Assembly: GCA_900544075.1 (NCBI GenBank)
Contig: UQTJ01000003.1
Coordinates: 69,094-133,093 of the forward strand
Source: an uncultured Bacteroides sp.
GTDB lineage: Bacteria; Bacteroidota; Bacteroidia; Bacteroidales; Bacteroidaceae
Reading direction: 5' to 3'
DNA length: 64,000 nucleotides
Position 1 is the stretch's first letter, and each line of letters opens with the position of its first letter. The notes beneath the pieces are model-generated. The model searched no databases, had not been told where the DNA came from, and saw only the letters and a program-made list of their open reading frames with translations. Below, in pieces: positions 43,458 through 53,686 of this stretch. The position numbers and the translations under genes were made by a program.

Positions 43458-45497
43458 ATGAGAAATATAATTATCAAATCTTTAATTTGTGTTTCTGCAT
43501 TTAATGCAGGTGTCTTGTCCGCTTTAGCTCAGGATAACAATGTCTATGGTACATTGTGTATTGACAAAAGTAGAAAAAAAAATGTATCTCCGGTAAGATA
43601 TGGGTTTCATTATGAGGAAATAGGCATGATGGGTGAAGGTGCGCTGCATGCTGAGTTGGTTAGAAACCGTTCATTTGAAGAAGCAACTCCACCGGCCGGT
43701 CTTGCCGTTAAAGACGGATATTATGTGGATATTCCTGCACCTAAATCGGATATGAAGCATGTATATCATGTAGATCCGTTGATTGGATGGACCACCATGC
43801 CTCTGTCTTATTCCCCAATTTTCATTGACCGCACAAAAGAAAATCCGTTGAATAAGAATAACACATATTCAATGCTTGTGAATGTGGTAGATGAAATATC
43901 GGGCAAAAGCAATGCCATGATATTGAACAGGGGATATTATGGAATGAACTTCGTAGCAGGAGACAAGTATGATTTATCTTTCTTTGTCAGGAATATCAAT
44001 AATAAGGGTAATATAAAGGTTTTTCTCGTAGATGAGAATTGCAATAGGATTAGTAATGAGTATATAGTGGAAATCAGTGGTAAGGACTGGCGGAAAAAGG
44101 AAGTCAGTCTTATTGCTGACAGTAACTGCAAGAGAGGTATGTTGGCTATACAACCTATGAAGGTCGGAAAATTGCAGCTTGACGTAGTATCATTGTTCCC
44201 TCAAAAGACTTGGGATAATGGAAAGTCGGTTTTCAGAACTGATATAATGGAGAATCTTAAAGAATATGCTCCTGATTTTATCCGTTTTCCGGGAGGGTGT
44301 ATTGTGCATGGTGTAAATACGGAAACAATGTATCAGTGGAAAAAAACTATTGGACCTATAGAAAACAGACCGGGGCAGTGGAGTAAGTGGGCACCTTATT
44401 ACAGAACTGACGGTATAGGATATCATGAGTTTTACGAATTGTGCGAGTATCTCGGAGCTGATGCCATGTATGTTACTCCTACAGGTATGGTATGTACAGG
44501 ATGGGTATGGAAGCAGAAAGACGGCTCTTACACTCATCCGGAAGTGGAACTGGATTATTATATACAGGATGCTCTTGATGCAATAGAATATGCAATAGGC
44601 GATGTGAATACGAAATGGGGAGCTGAACGAGCCAAGAACGGTCATCCGAAACCTTTCCCGTTGAAATATGTGGAGATAGGAAATGAGGATTTCGGACCTG
44701 TGTACTGGGAAAGATACGAGAAGATATATAATGCGCTTTATGCAAAATATCCGCAATTGATTTATATAACCAACAGTATAATAGGCAAGGAAAACAAAGA
44801 CAAAAGAAAGGATATAAAGAATTTTCCGAATCCTAAAAATGTAAAGGTGTTCGACGAACATCATTATCAGCCTATAGAGTGGGCATGTAATGACCATTAT
44901 AAGTTTGATGCTTATAAGAGAGGTGAGGCTGATTTGTTTATTGGTGAATTGGGGATAGATGGAAAATATCCTGTTAATATCCTTTCTACCGGAGTGGTGA
45001 GAATGGCTATGGAAAGAAACGGTGACCTGAATCCGATGCTTGCCGAAAGACCGCTAATGAGAAACTGGGATATGATGAATCATGGATTTCCGAAATCAAT
45101 GCTGGTTAATGGTGTTGACAGTAGCGTTAAAACTGCTTTATTTTATGTCTCTAAGCTTTTTAGAGATAACAAGATTGATAAGTATATATCATCTTCTGTG
45201 AAAGATTTCAAGGGTATGCAGAGAGTCTTTACTACGTTAGGATATGACTCAGTAAAAAAGGAATATGTGCTTAAGATTATAAATCTTTCTGAAAAAGAAT
45301 TGGTATTGAATACGAAAGTGAAAGGCTTTGGCAAGAGTGTTAATGCAAGTAAATGTGTTCTCAGATTGAAACCTGGGGTTAATAATACTCCGGAAAATCC
45401 TGAATTGGTAAAACCGGAATACAGTGACGAAAAGTTGGAACTTCAAAATAATATGGTAGTTTCTCCATTATCATTGACCGTATATCGCTTTAAATAA
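43458..45497 (+). CDS. GH51-type alpha-L-arabinofuranosidase (PUL)
   Basis: 679 residues. Signal peptide MRNIIIKSLICVSAFNAGVLSALA, a beta-sandwich of about 200 residues (YGFHYEEIGMMGEGALHAELVRNRSFEE), then the (beta/alpha)8 barrel with RFPGGCIVHG, acid/base E410 in VEIGNEDFGP and nucleophile E497 in LFIGELGID. The C-terminal beta domain is typical. It removes terminal alpha-L-arabinofuranose from side chains. An ATG 42 bases upstream is in frame but overlaps the probable -7 region near 43431-43438, so 43458 is preferred. It starts the second PUL operon (GH51, GH43, sulfatase, GH2), divergent from the sensor gene. Confidence 0.9.
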   Translation: MRNIIIKSLICVSAFNAGVLSALAQDNNVYGTLCIDKSRKKNVSPVRYGFHYEEIGMMGEGALHAELVRNRSFEEATPPAGLAVKDGYYVDIPAPKSDMKHVYHVDPLIGWTTMPLSYSPIFIDRTKENPLNKNNTYSMLVNVVDEISGKSNAMILNRGYYGMNFVAGDKYDLSFFVRNINNKGNIKVFLVDENCNRISNEYIVEISGKDWRKKEVSLIADSNCKRGMLAIQPMKVGKLQLDVVSLFPQKTWDNGKSVFRTDIMENLKEYAPDFIRFPGGCIVHGVNTETMYQWKKTIGPIENRPGQWSKWAPYYRTDGIGYHEFYELCEYLGADAMYVTPTGMVCTGWVWKQKDGSYTHPEVELDYYIQDALDAIEYAIGDVNTKWGAERAKNGHPKPFPLKYVEIGNEDFGPVYWERYEKIYNALYAKYPQLIYITNSIIGKENKDKRKDIKNFPNPKNVKVFDEHHYQPIEWACNDHYKFDAYKRGEADLFIGELGIDGKYPVNILSTGVVRMAMERNGDLNPMLAERPLMRNWDMMNHGFPKSMLVNGVDSSVKTALFYVSKLFRDNKIDKYISSSVKDFKGMQRVFTTLGYDSVKKEYVLKIINLSEKELVLNTKVKGFGKSVNASKCVLRLKPGVNNTPENPELVKPEYSDEKLELQNNMVVSPLSLTVYRFK

Positions 45498-45571
45498 TAT
45501 ATGTATGTAAAGAAGTAGTACTTAAAAGAAACGAATATAATTATCATTTTACCAAATAAACAAATTACATT

Positions 45572-46699
45572 ATGAATTACAAATCGTTATTTATAGGTGT
45601 TATTGCCTTTATGGGAGTTGCGGCCTCATGTAATGCTGGGGAGAAAGGGAAATACGGTGATGCGGATACCAGTAATAAGGAATTAAGGGTTCCCAAGTCT
45701 GTAAAACCTGCGTTCGATTATTGGATGCGTGACACATGGGTGACATTAGGTCCGGACGGATATTATTACATGACAGGTACTACAGCCGATCCGAACAGAA
45801 AATTCGTAGGGCAGATACATTGTTGGGACTGGAACGACGGATTATATCTGTGGCGTTCGAAAGATATGAAGAATTGGGAAAGCAGAGGATTGATATGGTC
45901 GATGGAAAAGGACGGTACTTGGCAGAAAAATCCCAAAGTATACAAGAAAGGGGAAAAGTATGCCAGGAAATCTCTTAATGGTGATCCGTTGGACAATAAA
46001 TTCCATGCAGTATGGGCTCCAGAAATGCATTATATCAAGAGCGCGAAGAACTGGTTCATAGTGGCCTGTATGAATGAATCAGATGGTGGACGTGGTTCGT
46101 TTGTGCTTCGCAGTACAACAGGAAAGCCTGAAGGACCATATGTGAATATAGAGGGAAACAAAGACAAAGCTTTATATCCTAATATAGACGGTAGTCTGTT
46201 TGAAGATACTGACGGAACTGTTTACTTTGTAGGTCATAATCATTATATAGCAAAGATGAAGCCTGATATGAGCGATATAGCAGAGGATTTTGTAAAAATG
46301 AAGGAATCGTCATACGATCCAGAACCTTATATTGAAGGCGCATTTATATTTAAATATGAAGGTAAATATCATCTTGTACAGGCTATATGGGCACACAGAA
46401 CTAAAGAAGGTGATACTTATGTGGAGCAAAAAGGTGTGACAAACAAGAATACAAGATATAGCTATGACTGCGTGATTGCTACAGCTGACAATGTGTATGG
46501 ACCGTATAGTAAAAGATATACAGCTATCATTGGCGGTGGACATAACAATCTGTTCCAGGACAAGGATGGTAACTGGTGGGCTACAATGTTCTTCAATCCA
46601 CGCGGTGCCCAGGCTGCAGAATATAAGGTAACATGTCGTCCTGGATTGATACCAATGGTATATGCAGACGGAAAATTCAAACCGGAACACAACAAATAA
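45572..46699 (+). CDS. GH43-like beta-propeller glycosidase, lipoprotein (PUL)
   Basis: 375 residues. The signal ends VAASCNAGEKGK (lipid C20, without an acidic export signal, so perhaps periplasmic). The triad of five-bladed propeller enzymes is visible: WMRDTWVTLGPDGYYYMTGT (Asp), NIDGSLFEDTDGTVYFVG (Asp) and YIEGAFIFKYEGKYHLVQ (Glu). It differs strongly from the GH43 at 19902, with insertions (HCWDWNDGLYLWRSKDMKNW), so it probably has another specificity. It follows GH51 by 74 bases and the next sulfatase starts 13 bases after it. Confidence 0.85.
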   Translation: MNYKSLFIGVIAFMGVAASCNAGEKGKYGDADTSNKELRVPKSVKPAFDYWMRDTWVTLGPDGYYYMTGTTADPNRKFVGQIHCWDWNDGLYLWRSKDMKNWESRGLIWSMEKDGTWQKNPKVYKKGEKYARKSLNGDPLDNKFHAVWAPEMHYIKSAKNWFIVACMNESDGGRGSFVLRSTTGKPEGPYVNIEGNKDKALYPNIDGSLFEDTDGTVYFVGHNHYIAKMKPDMSDIAEDFVKMKESSYDPEPYIEGAFIFKYEGKYHLVQAIWAHRTKEGDTYVEQKGVTNKNTRYSYDCVIATADNVYGPYSKRYTAIIGGGHNNLFQDKDGNWWATMFFNPRGAQAAEYKVTCRPGLIPMVYADGKFKPEHNK

Positions 46700-46712
46700 T
46701 AATTATATTATT

Positions 46713-48380
46713 ATGGAAAGAAATTTATTGATTGCGGGGGGACTGGCTTTTGCCGGTATGCTCGCAGCAGAAGAAAAGCCTAATATTATTGTAATATTGG
46801 CCGACGATCTTGGTTTTTCAGACCTTGGATGTTATGGAGGTGAAATCAATACTCCTGTATTGGACAAGATGGCTCAGGAAGGGCTGAGAATGACACAGAT
46901 GTATAACAGTTCGAGAAGCTGTCCTTCGCGTGCCAATCTGCTCACCGGACTTTATCCACATCAGACAGGTTTGGGACATATGGATGCTCAGCGTCCCGCT
47001 TGGCCTAAAGGGTACGCTGGTTTCCGTTCAAATTCGGATAATGTTACTATCGCAGAGGTATTGAAAGATGCAGGATATTTTACTGCTATGGCAGGTAAGC
47101 TTCATTTGGGCAAGAAGACAAATCCTATAGCAAGAGGCTTCCAGGAATATTATGGCCTTTTGGGTGGATTTGATTCTATGTGGAATCCTGACGTTTATAC
47201 ACGTTTGCCAAAAGACAGAACACCAAGAAAGTATGCTGAAGGCGAGTTCTATGCAACAAATGTAATTACAGATTATGCCATAGACTTTATCAATCAGGCT
47301 AACGAAGAAAACAAACCTTTGTTCCTGTACTTGGCTTACAATGCTCCTCATTTCCCGCTACATGCTCCGAAAGAAGTAATAGACAAATATGTAGACACCT
47401 ATATGCAGGGATGGGACAAAATCAGAGATCAGAGATGGAAGAGAATTGTTGAACTTGGACTGCTTCAAGGTAAACCTAAGTTGAGTCCGAGAGGGGTAGT
47501 ACCTGAGAGTTTGTTTATGGATGAAACTTATGATTTGCCAGCATGGGACTCATTGACTAAAGAACAACAGACAGATCTTGCTCATCGTATGGCTATTTTT
47601 GCTGCTATGGTGGATATTATGGACAAGAATATAGGTCGTGTGATGGATACATTGAAGAAGAATGGTGAGTTGGATAATACATTCATCATTTTTATGTCTG
47701 ATAATGGAGCTTGTGCAGAATGGCATGAGTTTGGCTTTGATGGTAAGACCGGTACTGAATACATTACTCATACTGGTGCCGACCTTGAGAAAATGGGTGG
47801 TCCGGAGTCTTACATTCATTATGGTACAGGTTGGGCAAATGTAGGATGTACTCCATTTACCCTATATAAGCATTTTTCTCACGAAGGGGGTATTTCCACT
47901 CCATGTATAATCCGTTGGGGGAACCATGTAAAGAATAAGGGCGGTATAGATTATCAGCCGGCCCAGTTCTCGGATATCATGTCGACCTGTTGTGAACTTG
48001 CCGGGACTACATATCCTAAGGAATATAAAGGAAGAAAGATTACTCCAACTCCGGGTATGTCTATCCTTCCTATAGTCGAGGGTAAGAAAATGCCGGAACG
48101 TTATATCTATAACGAGCACGAAGGAAACCGTATGATTAGAAAAGGTGACTGGAAACTCGTGTCTGCAAATTGCAGGGGTGACGAATGGGAACTTTACAAT
48201 ATAAAGGAAGACCGTACGGAACAGAATAATCTGATAAAGAAATATCCTGAGATGGCAGCTGAACTTGAAAAGGCATATTTCGAATGGGCAGACAGAAGTG
48301 ATGTGCTTTATTTCCCTAAGGTATGGAATACGTATAATAAGGCAAGACAAAAAGATTTCAAAGTGTACAAGGACAGATAA
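46713..48380 (+). CDS. Sulfatase, serine type, arylsulfatase-A-like (PUL)
   Basis: 555 residues. Short signal peptide (MERNLLIAGGLAFAGMLAA). Metal-site motif PNIIVILADDLGFSDLGCYG; signature S-C-P-S-R with S69 as the formylglycine precursor and a Cys at the x position; GKLHLG and MSDNGACAEW later. The sequence pattern and the long insertions are close to the S1_4-like arylsulfatases common in Bacteroides. The start at 46713 is chosen because the upstream in-frame extension overlaps the preceding gene and spoils the signal peptide. It is between GH43 (13-base gap) and GH2 (2-base gap). Confidence 0.93.
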   Translation: MERNLLIAGGLAFAGMLAAEEKPNIIVILADDLGFSDLGCYGGEINTPVLDKMAQEGLRMTQMYNSSRSCPSRANLLTGLYPHQTGLGHMDAQRPAWPKGYAGFRSNSDNVTIAEVLKDAGYFTAMAGKLHLGKKTNPIARGFQEYYGLLGGFDSMWNPDVYTRLPKDRTPRKYAEGEFYATNVITDYAIDFINQANEENKPLFLYLAYNAPHFPLHAPKEVIDKYVDTYMQGWDKIRDQRWKRIVELGLLQGKPKLSPRGVVPESLFMDETYDLPAWDSLTKEQQTDLAHRMAIFAAMVDIMDKNIGRVMDTLKKNGELDNTFIIFMSDNGACAEWHEFGFDGKTGTEYITHTGADLEKMGGPESYIHYGTGWANVGCTPFTLYKHFSHEGGISTPCIIRWGNHVKNKGGIDYQPAQFSDIMSTCCELAGTTYPKEYKGRKITPTPGMSILPIVEGKKMPERYIYNEHEGNRMIRKGDWKLVSANCRGDEWELYNIKEDRTEQNNLIKKYPEMAAELEKAYFEWADRSDVLYFPKVWNTYNKARQKDFKVYKDR

Positions 48381-48382
48381 TA

Positions 48383-50611
48383 ATGAAAAACATAAAGAGA
48401 ATGAAGAAAAGTTTATTGGTTTTAGGTTTGTGTGTTGCTTTACACACGAATGCTGTAGAAACAGTATGGTCTCCTAAGGGGGATAAAATAAAAACAGAAT
48501 GGGCAGACAAATTGACACCGGATAATGTCTGGCAGTCATATCCGCGTCCACAACTTAAACGTGCTGAATGGGTGAATCTGAATGGATTGTGGAACTATTC
48601 AGTAACAGGGCATGATGTTAAAAAGAAAAGTGTGGAATACAGTGGACAGATATTGGTTCCGTTTGCTATAGAATCTTCTTTGTCAGGAGTAATGAAAAGT
48701 TTTCTTCCTACGGACAAACTTTGGTATAAAAGAAACTTTTCTATTGATGATAAATGGAAAAATAAGGATATAATTCTACATTTTGGTGCAGTAGATTATG
48801 AATGTCAGGTGTGGGTGAATAATAAACTTGTCGGCTCCCATAAAGGAGGAAACAACCCATTCAGTTTTAATATTACAAAATATTTGAAACGTAATGGAGA
48901 GCAGACTGTGGAAGTGTCAGTAGTAGACCCTACTGATACAGAATCTATTTCAAGAGGAAAGCAGCAATTAGACCAAAAAGAAATTTGGTACACTCCTGTA
49001 TCCGGTATATGGCAAACTGTGTGGATTGAAGCTGTGAATAAAACTTGTATTAAGCAGGTTCTTCCTGTGGCTGATATATATAAGAAATCGGTAAAGTTGT
49101 CTTTCGATGTAGAGAATTCCAATGGTAAAGAGGATATCACAGTAGATTTATTGGATAACGGAAAAGTTGTTAAAACAGTAAAGGGTAAATCAGGTGATGC
49201 TATGGAAATACCTGTTCCGAATGCCGTTTTATGGACACCTTCTTCTCCTAAACTTTATCATATAAATATAAGTATGAGTAAAGGCGGAAAAGAAATAGAC
49301 CGTGTATCGAGTTATTTTACATTGAGAAAGGTAGATATAAAAAAAGATGATTGTGGATACAAGCGTATTTGTCTGAATGATGAGCCGGTTTTCCAGATGG
49401 GAACTTTGGATCAAGGCTGGTGGCCTGATGGTTTGCTCACTCCTCCATCAGAGGAAGCCATGCTTTATGATATTGTTCAGCTTAAAAAGATGGGTTTCAA
49501 TACTATTCGTAAGCATATAAAAGTAGAACCGGAACAATATTATTATTATGCAGACTCTTTAGGAATGATGATGTGGCAGGATATGGTTTCTGGATTTGCT
49601 ACTTCAAGGAAAAATGTAGAACATGTCAAAGCTGATGCAAAAGAAGATTGGAATGCTCCGGCTGAACATTCGGCTCAATGGCAGGCTGAAATGTTTGATA
49701 TGATAGACAGATTGAAATTCTACTCTTGTATTACTACATGGGTTGTGTTCAATGAAGGTTGGGGACAGCATAACACTAAAGAAATTGTAGAAAAGGTTAT
49801 GGATTATGACAAGTCCCGCATAATTGACGGTGTAACAGGTTGGACAGACAGAGGGGTTGGTCATATGTATGATGTGCATAACTATCCGGTATCTTCAATG
49901 GTTTTACCAGAAAATAATGGAGACCGTATTTCTGTATTAGGTGAATTTGGTGGTTATGGATGGGCCATTGATGGTCATCTTTGGGATACTTCTAAACGAA
50001 ATTGGGGCTATAAGAACATAGATGGGGCTATGGCTTTGATTGATAATTATGGAAGATTAATGTTTGATGTGGAATCTCTTGTTTCACAAGGATTGGCAGC
50101 TGCAATATATACTCAGACCACTGATGTGGAAGGAGAGGTTAACGGACTTATGACGTATGACAGGAAGATAACAAAAATACCTGTTTCTCTGTTGCATGCT
50201 ATGCATAGTAAATTGTATAAAGTCAATTCTTCTAAGTCGGAAATTCTTATTGTTGATGGACAAAATGGAAAGAAACATAAAGCTGTCATTTCTATAGATG
50301 GAGCAGAAAAGCAAGAAGTCTCTTTGCCATTTCCTATAGAAAAGAAAGGGGTAAAAGTTTGTTCGGAAACAGATTTTGAATCTGACAAAAAATACGAAAA
50401 TCTTTCATTGTGGTTAAATGTGGCCGGTGATGTAAAAGTTTGGCTTAACGGAGTTGAAGTTTTCAACCAAAATGTAGTTCAAACAAGACATTATAACCAG
50501 TTTAATTTGAGTGATTATGCTGATTATCTGAAACTCGGTAAGAACAATCTAAAGATTGAGGTTAAAGCAAATAAAAAAATGAAATTCGACTATGGGCTAA
50601 GAGCATTCTAA
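48383..50611 (+). CDS. Glycoside hydrolase family 2 enzyme (PUL)
   Basis: 742 residues. Signal peptide (a second in-frame ATG at 48401 gives a cleaner one), a sugar-binding jelly-roll (about 30-190, WVNLNGLWNYSVT, WYKRNF, VWVNNKLVGSHKGG), an Ig-like domain, then the barrel with acid/base E458 in VVFNEGWGQHN and nucleophile E521 in VLGEFGGYG. A C-terminal domain (about 600-742; LWLNVAGDVKVWLNGVEVF) looks like an extra sugar-binding module. GH2 includes beta-galactosidases, glucuronidases and mannosidases; with galM nearby, beta-galactosidase is the first guess. Last gene of the operon. Confidence 0.92.
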   Translation: MKNIKRMKKSLLVLGLCVALHTNAVETVWSPKGDKIKTEWADKLTPDNVWQSYPRPQLKRAEWVNLNGLWNYSVTGHDVKKKSVEYSGQILVPFAIESSLSGVMKSFLPTDKLWYKRNFSIDDKWKNKDIILHFGAVDYECQVWVNNKLVGSHKGGNNPFSFNITKYLKRNGEQTVEVSVVDPTDTESISRGKQQLDQKEIWYTPVSGIWQTVWIEAVNKTCIKQVLPVADIYKKSVKLSFDVENSNGKEDITVDLLDNGKVVKTVKGKSGDAMEIPVPNAVLWTPSSPKLYHINISMSKGGKEIDRVSSYFTLRKVDIKKDDCGYKRICLNDEPVFQMGTLDQGWWPDGLLTPPSEEAMLYDIVQLKKMGFNTIRKHIKVEPEQYYYYADSLGMMMWQDMVSGFATSRKNVEHVKADAKEDWNAPAEHSAQWQAEMFDMIDRLKFYSCITTWVVFNEGWGQHNTKEIVEKVMDYDKSRIIDGVTGWTDRGVGHMYDVHNYPVSSMVLPENNGDRISVLGEFGGYGWAIDGHLWDTSKRNWGYKNIDGAMALIDNYGRLMFDVESLVSQGLAAAIYTQTTDVEGEVNGLMTYDRKITKIPVSLLHAMHSKLYKVNSSKSEILIVDGQNGKKHKAVISIDGAEKQEVSLPFPIEKKGVKVCSETDFESDKKYENLSLWLNVAGDVKVWLNGVEVFNQNVVQTRHYNQFNLSDYADYLKLGKNNLKIEVKANKKMKFDYGLRAF

Positions 50612-50635
50612 TTATGGTTAGATTATAATTTTCAG

Positions 50636-50682
50636 AAAGAGTATAAAAGTTGGGATTTTTCCTGACTTTATACTCTTTTTCT
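50636..50682 (+). terminator. Terminator at the end of the PUL
   Basis: The perfect 12-bp arms AAAGAGTATAAA/TTTATACTCTTT, loop of about 19 bases, and a T-run directly after. It marks the right border of the PUL. Confidence 0.85.
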
Positions 50683-50757
50683 TTTAAACCTTTTCTCACT
50701 TTATCTATCTAATACACAAAAGGCATTTGAAACATTTATAAATATAAGTCATTCCTA

Positions 50758-53586
50758 ATGAAAAACATTTATCTGATATTATCTATCCTGTTATTATTTC
50801 ATTTTGATGTGTTCTCGCAGAATGCTGTGGCACTTAGGGGAGTAGTGTCTGATTTTGATACAGGAATGGCGATAGAGTATGCCACCGTGCAGTTGTTCTC
50901 AATGCCTGACTCGACACTTGTGTCAGGCGTGGTAACCAATAAGGATGGCTCGTTCTGCTTGCGTTTGTCGAAACCTGGAGCTTATTTTGTGGCGGCATCT
51001 TACATAGGGTATAATTCGTTCTGTAAACAGTTGTATTATAAATCGTTACCGCGTAATGACATTCAGTTGGGGCAATTGAAACTTTCGTTTGATGCCATCA
51101 TGCTTGATGAAGCAGTCGTTACGGCCGAAGCTCCTCCCGTCAAGGTAGAGGAAGATACGGTATTGTATAACGCTTCGGCTTATAAAGTATCTGAAGGAGC
51201 TGTGCTTGAAGAACTGATAGAGAAACTGCCTGGCGCGGAAGTGGACGATGACGGGAAAATCAAAATTAACGGACGTGAGTTGAAGAAGATTATGGTTGAC
51301 GGTAAGGAGTTTTTCGGCGGCGACATGAAGACGGGGCTTCAGAATCTTCCGGTAGAACTTATCGACCAGCTTAAGACGTACAGCAAAGAATCGGACATGG
51401 AGAGGATGACCGGTATAGACGATGGCGACGATGAGGTTGTACTCGACATCAAGTTCAAGAAAGGAAAGAATAAAGGGTGGTTTGGGAACCTTGATGCGGC
51501 AGGTGGAACACATGGTAGATATTCTTCTAAAGTAATGCTAAACAGGTTTGTCGATGATACGCAGCATTCCGTCATAGGAACTGCCAATAATGTTGGGAAT
51601 AGGAACTTTTCGAACAGTTCGCGTGCCAACTGGAAACAGAACAACGGTCTTGTGTCTGCATATAATGCAGGATACAATATGGCCATAAAGAATGAGAAGT
51701 TGGAAATAGGAGGTAGTGTGCAGTGGAAAGGAAGCGACAAGGATGTACGTGGAATAAATTCAACGGAAAGGTTCTATTCTGCAAGAAGCACTTTCTCTAA
51801 TGCCAATAATATCAATAAAAGCGGCTCCGGAAATATCAGGACCGATTGGCGTCTGGAATGGAAACCTGACCAGCTTACGACGATACTTTTCAGACCTGTC
51901 TTTTCATATTCGTCTGATGATAGCAGGCAGAGTAATGTTTCAGGAAGTTTCAGGGCAGACCCGGGTGAGGTGGTAGATAATCCGGGTAATTATCTTTATC
52001 CGAAAGAAGACGATGAACTGGAGAAGGCTTTAAGGAAAATCCGTATCAACTCATCTGCGGTGAATAATTCGTCTCTGGTGAAAAGAATTAACGGCAGCGC
52101 ATCGCTTACACTGAACAGGAAGATAGGAACCGGCGGACGTAACATAGGATTAAGGCTTGGAATGGGTGTAAACGAATCGGATAATGACAGATTCCGTGAT
52201 TCTGAAACTAAATATTACCGTATAAAGAACTCCATGGGTGAAGACTCGGTGGCATATCGCCGTCAGCTTATTTCTACGGAAACGGAAGGCAGGAATTACA
52301 GCGTACAAGTCACATATAGCGAGCCTGTTGTCAAGTCTGTATTCCTGCAATTCAGCTACCAGTTTCTTTACAAGAACAATTTCAGCGGAAAGTCAACATA
52401 TGATTTTATTGATTATGATGGCTGGTCTCTCGAACAGGAATTGCCGCAAGGTTATGAATCATGTATGATTGACAGTCTTGGGAAGGATGCCGATTATAAG
52501 TATTTCAATCACGACATATCCATGACAGTGCGAGTGGTAAAAAAGAAATACAGGCTAAGCGTGGGGATTACGATGCAACCGCAGAAGTCTGTTTTGTCAT
52601 ATCGCCTTGGTGAGGCGTATATGGATACCACAAGGCATTTGTTTAATTTTGCACCGAAGATAGATTTCAAATACCGTTTCTCGAAAGTGAGCCAGTTGCA
52701 GTTCAAATATTATGGCAAGAGTTCCCAGCCGAGTATGGAGTCGATGCTCCCTATCGAAGACAATTCAAATCCGCTGAACATACGCGTCGGTAATCCCGGG
52801 CTTCTGCCTTCGTTTACCCACAATATTCGATTAGGGATGAACACCTACAATAACGATCACCAGCGTTCTGTCATTATAAACGCCAATGCCTCTGTCGTTC
52901 AAAACAGTATCAGCAACAGCACGATGTATAATGAAGAAACCGGCGGACGCATAACCATGCCAAGGAATATAAACGGGAACTGGAATGGAAACCTTTCGGT
53001 CGGATTCAATACAGCCCTGAGGAACAAGAAGTTTACCATTCATTCCAATACATCTTTCCGTTATAGGAATAGCGTAACTTATATTTATGAGAATTCCACC
53101 AAATCTACAATGAAAAACACCCTTTCCGAAACAGGACTTAATGCCAGATTGAGCGGCGTGTTCAGGAATGAACTGATGGAGCTTTCAGCCAATTCGTCCT
53201 TTGGCTATACCTTTGAGAAAAACGAACTTTATCCTGAGAATAATCAGAGGCCATATACTTTTTCTTATGGATGTTCCGTCGCATTCAATCTTCCGTGGCA
53301 TGTAAGTATAATGTCGGGAATTGTAAATCAATCGCGCAGGGGGTATGACGATGAGTATTTCAACCGCGACGAGCTATTATGGAATGCCCGTCTATCTAAA
53401 TCATTTTATAAGGGTAGGGCGATTTTAAGTATAGAGGCGTATGATATGCTTGCCCGTAAAAGCAATATATCAAGAAGTTTGAAATCCAATGTGCGTTCCA
53501 TTACCGAATATAACGGTGTGGACAGTTATATAATGGCCAATTTTATATACAGGTATAATTTTATGCGAGGTAAAAAAAACAGATGA
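50758..53586 (+). CDS. Outer-membrane beta-barrel protein, TonB-dependent-receptor-like
   Basis: 942 residues. Signal peptide MKNIYLILSILLLFHFDVFS, a carboxypeptidase-regulatory-like domain (about 25-115, LRGVVSDFDTGMAIEYATVQLF, YIGYNSF), a plug-like region (AVVTAEAPPVKVEEDTVLYNASAYK, LEELIEKLPGAEVDDDGKIKINGRE) and a long barrel. This matches the Bacteroidetes outer-membrane-barrel family that lacks a SusD partner. The cargo is unknown. It follows the PUL terminator and is probably not part of the PUL; its G+C is higher (25/60 in 52801-52860). Confidence 0.88.
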   Translation: MKNIYLILSILLLFHFDVFSQNAVALRGVVSDFDTGMAIEYATVQLFSMPDSTLVSGVVTNKDGSFCLRLSKPGAYFVAASYIGYNSFCKQLYYKSLPRNDIQLGQLKLSFDAIMLDEAVVTAEAPPVKVEEDTVLYNASAYKVSEGAVLEELIEKLPGAEVDDDGKIKINGRELKKIMVDGKEFFGGDMKTGLQNLPVELIDQLKTYSKESDMERMTGIDDGDDEVVLDIKFKKGKNKGWFGNLDAAGGTHGRYSSKVMLNRFVDDTQHSVIGTANNVGNRNFSNSSRANWKQNNGLVSAYNAGYNMAIKNEKLEIGGSVQWKGSDKDVRGINSTERFYSARSTFSNANNINKSGSGNIRTDWRLEWKPDQLTTILFRPVFSYSSDDSRQSNVSGSFRADPGEVVDNPGNYLYPKEDDELEKALRKIRINSSAVNNSSLVKRINGSASLTLNRKIGTGGRNIGLRLGMGVNESDNDRFRDSETKYYRIKNSMGEDSVAYRRQLISTETEGRNYSVQVTYSEPVVKSVFLQFSYQFLYKNNFSGKSTYDFIDYDGWSLEQELPQGYESCMIDSLGKDADYKYFNHDISMTVRVVKKKYRLSVGITMQPQKSVLSYRLGEAYMDTTRHLFNFAPKIDFKYRFSKVSQLQFKYYGKSSQPSMESMLPIEDNSNPLNIRVGNPGLLPSFTHNIRLGMNTYNNDHQRSVIINANASVVQNSISNSTMYNEETGGRITMPRNINGNWNGNLSVGFNTALRNKKFTIHSNTSFRYRNSVTYIYENSTKSTMKNTLSETGLNARLSGVFRNELMELSANSSFGYTFEKNELYPENNQRPYTFSYGCSVAFNLPWHVSIMSGIVNQSRRGYDDEYFNRDELLWNARLSKSFYKGRAILSIEAYDMLARKSNISRSLKSNVRSITEYNGVDSYIMANFIYRYNFMRGKKNR

Positions 53587-53646
53587 GGAATGCCATGCTA
53601 CTTTATGTATGTGAAGTTGTTCTTCTGAAATAAAAATAAAAAACAA

Positions 53647-53678
53647 TTTCGTCGCCATAAAAAAACTTCGTATATTTG
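53647..53678 (+). promoter_or_regulatory. Promoter with very short leader
   Basis: TTTC (53647-53650), 20 bases, TATATTTG (53671-53678). The ATG at 53687 is only eight bases after the box, so the leader would be about five bases. Confidence 0.6.
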
Positions 53679-53686
53679 CACCCACT

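Larger units (their letters stand above)
14169..50611. other. Polysaccharide utilization locus, interrupted at 35117-39255
   Basis: Three sulfatases, an aldose epimerase, one clan GH-A-like, two GH43-like, one GH51 and one GH2 enzyme, two SusC/SusD pairs, surface lipoproteins and one hybrid two-component sensor. These are the usual parts of a PUL for a branched, sulfated glycan. Arabinofuranosidase-type and galactosidase-type families with galM point to arabinose and galactose, which is inference only. No polysaccharide lyase, GH16 or GH86-type enzyme and no sulfatase maturase is recognisable. A foreign-looking HU/VirE cassette and an ATPase-nuclease pair separate the two halves. Confidence 0.85.

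Noticed and set aside
50758..53586. Including the barrel gene in the PUL
   Set aside because: It follows a strong terminator, has no SusD partner and belongs to a different barrel family with higher G+C.
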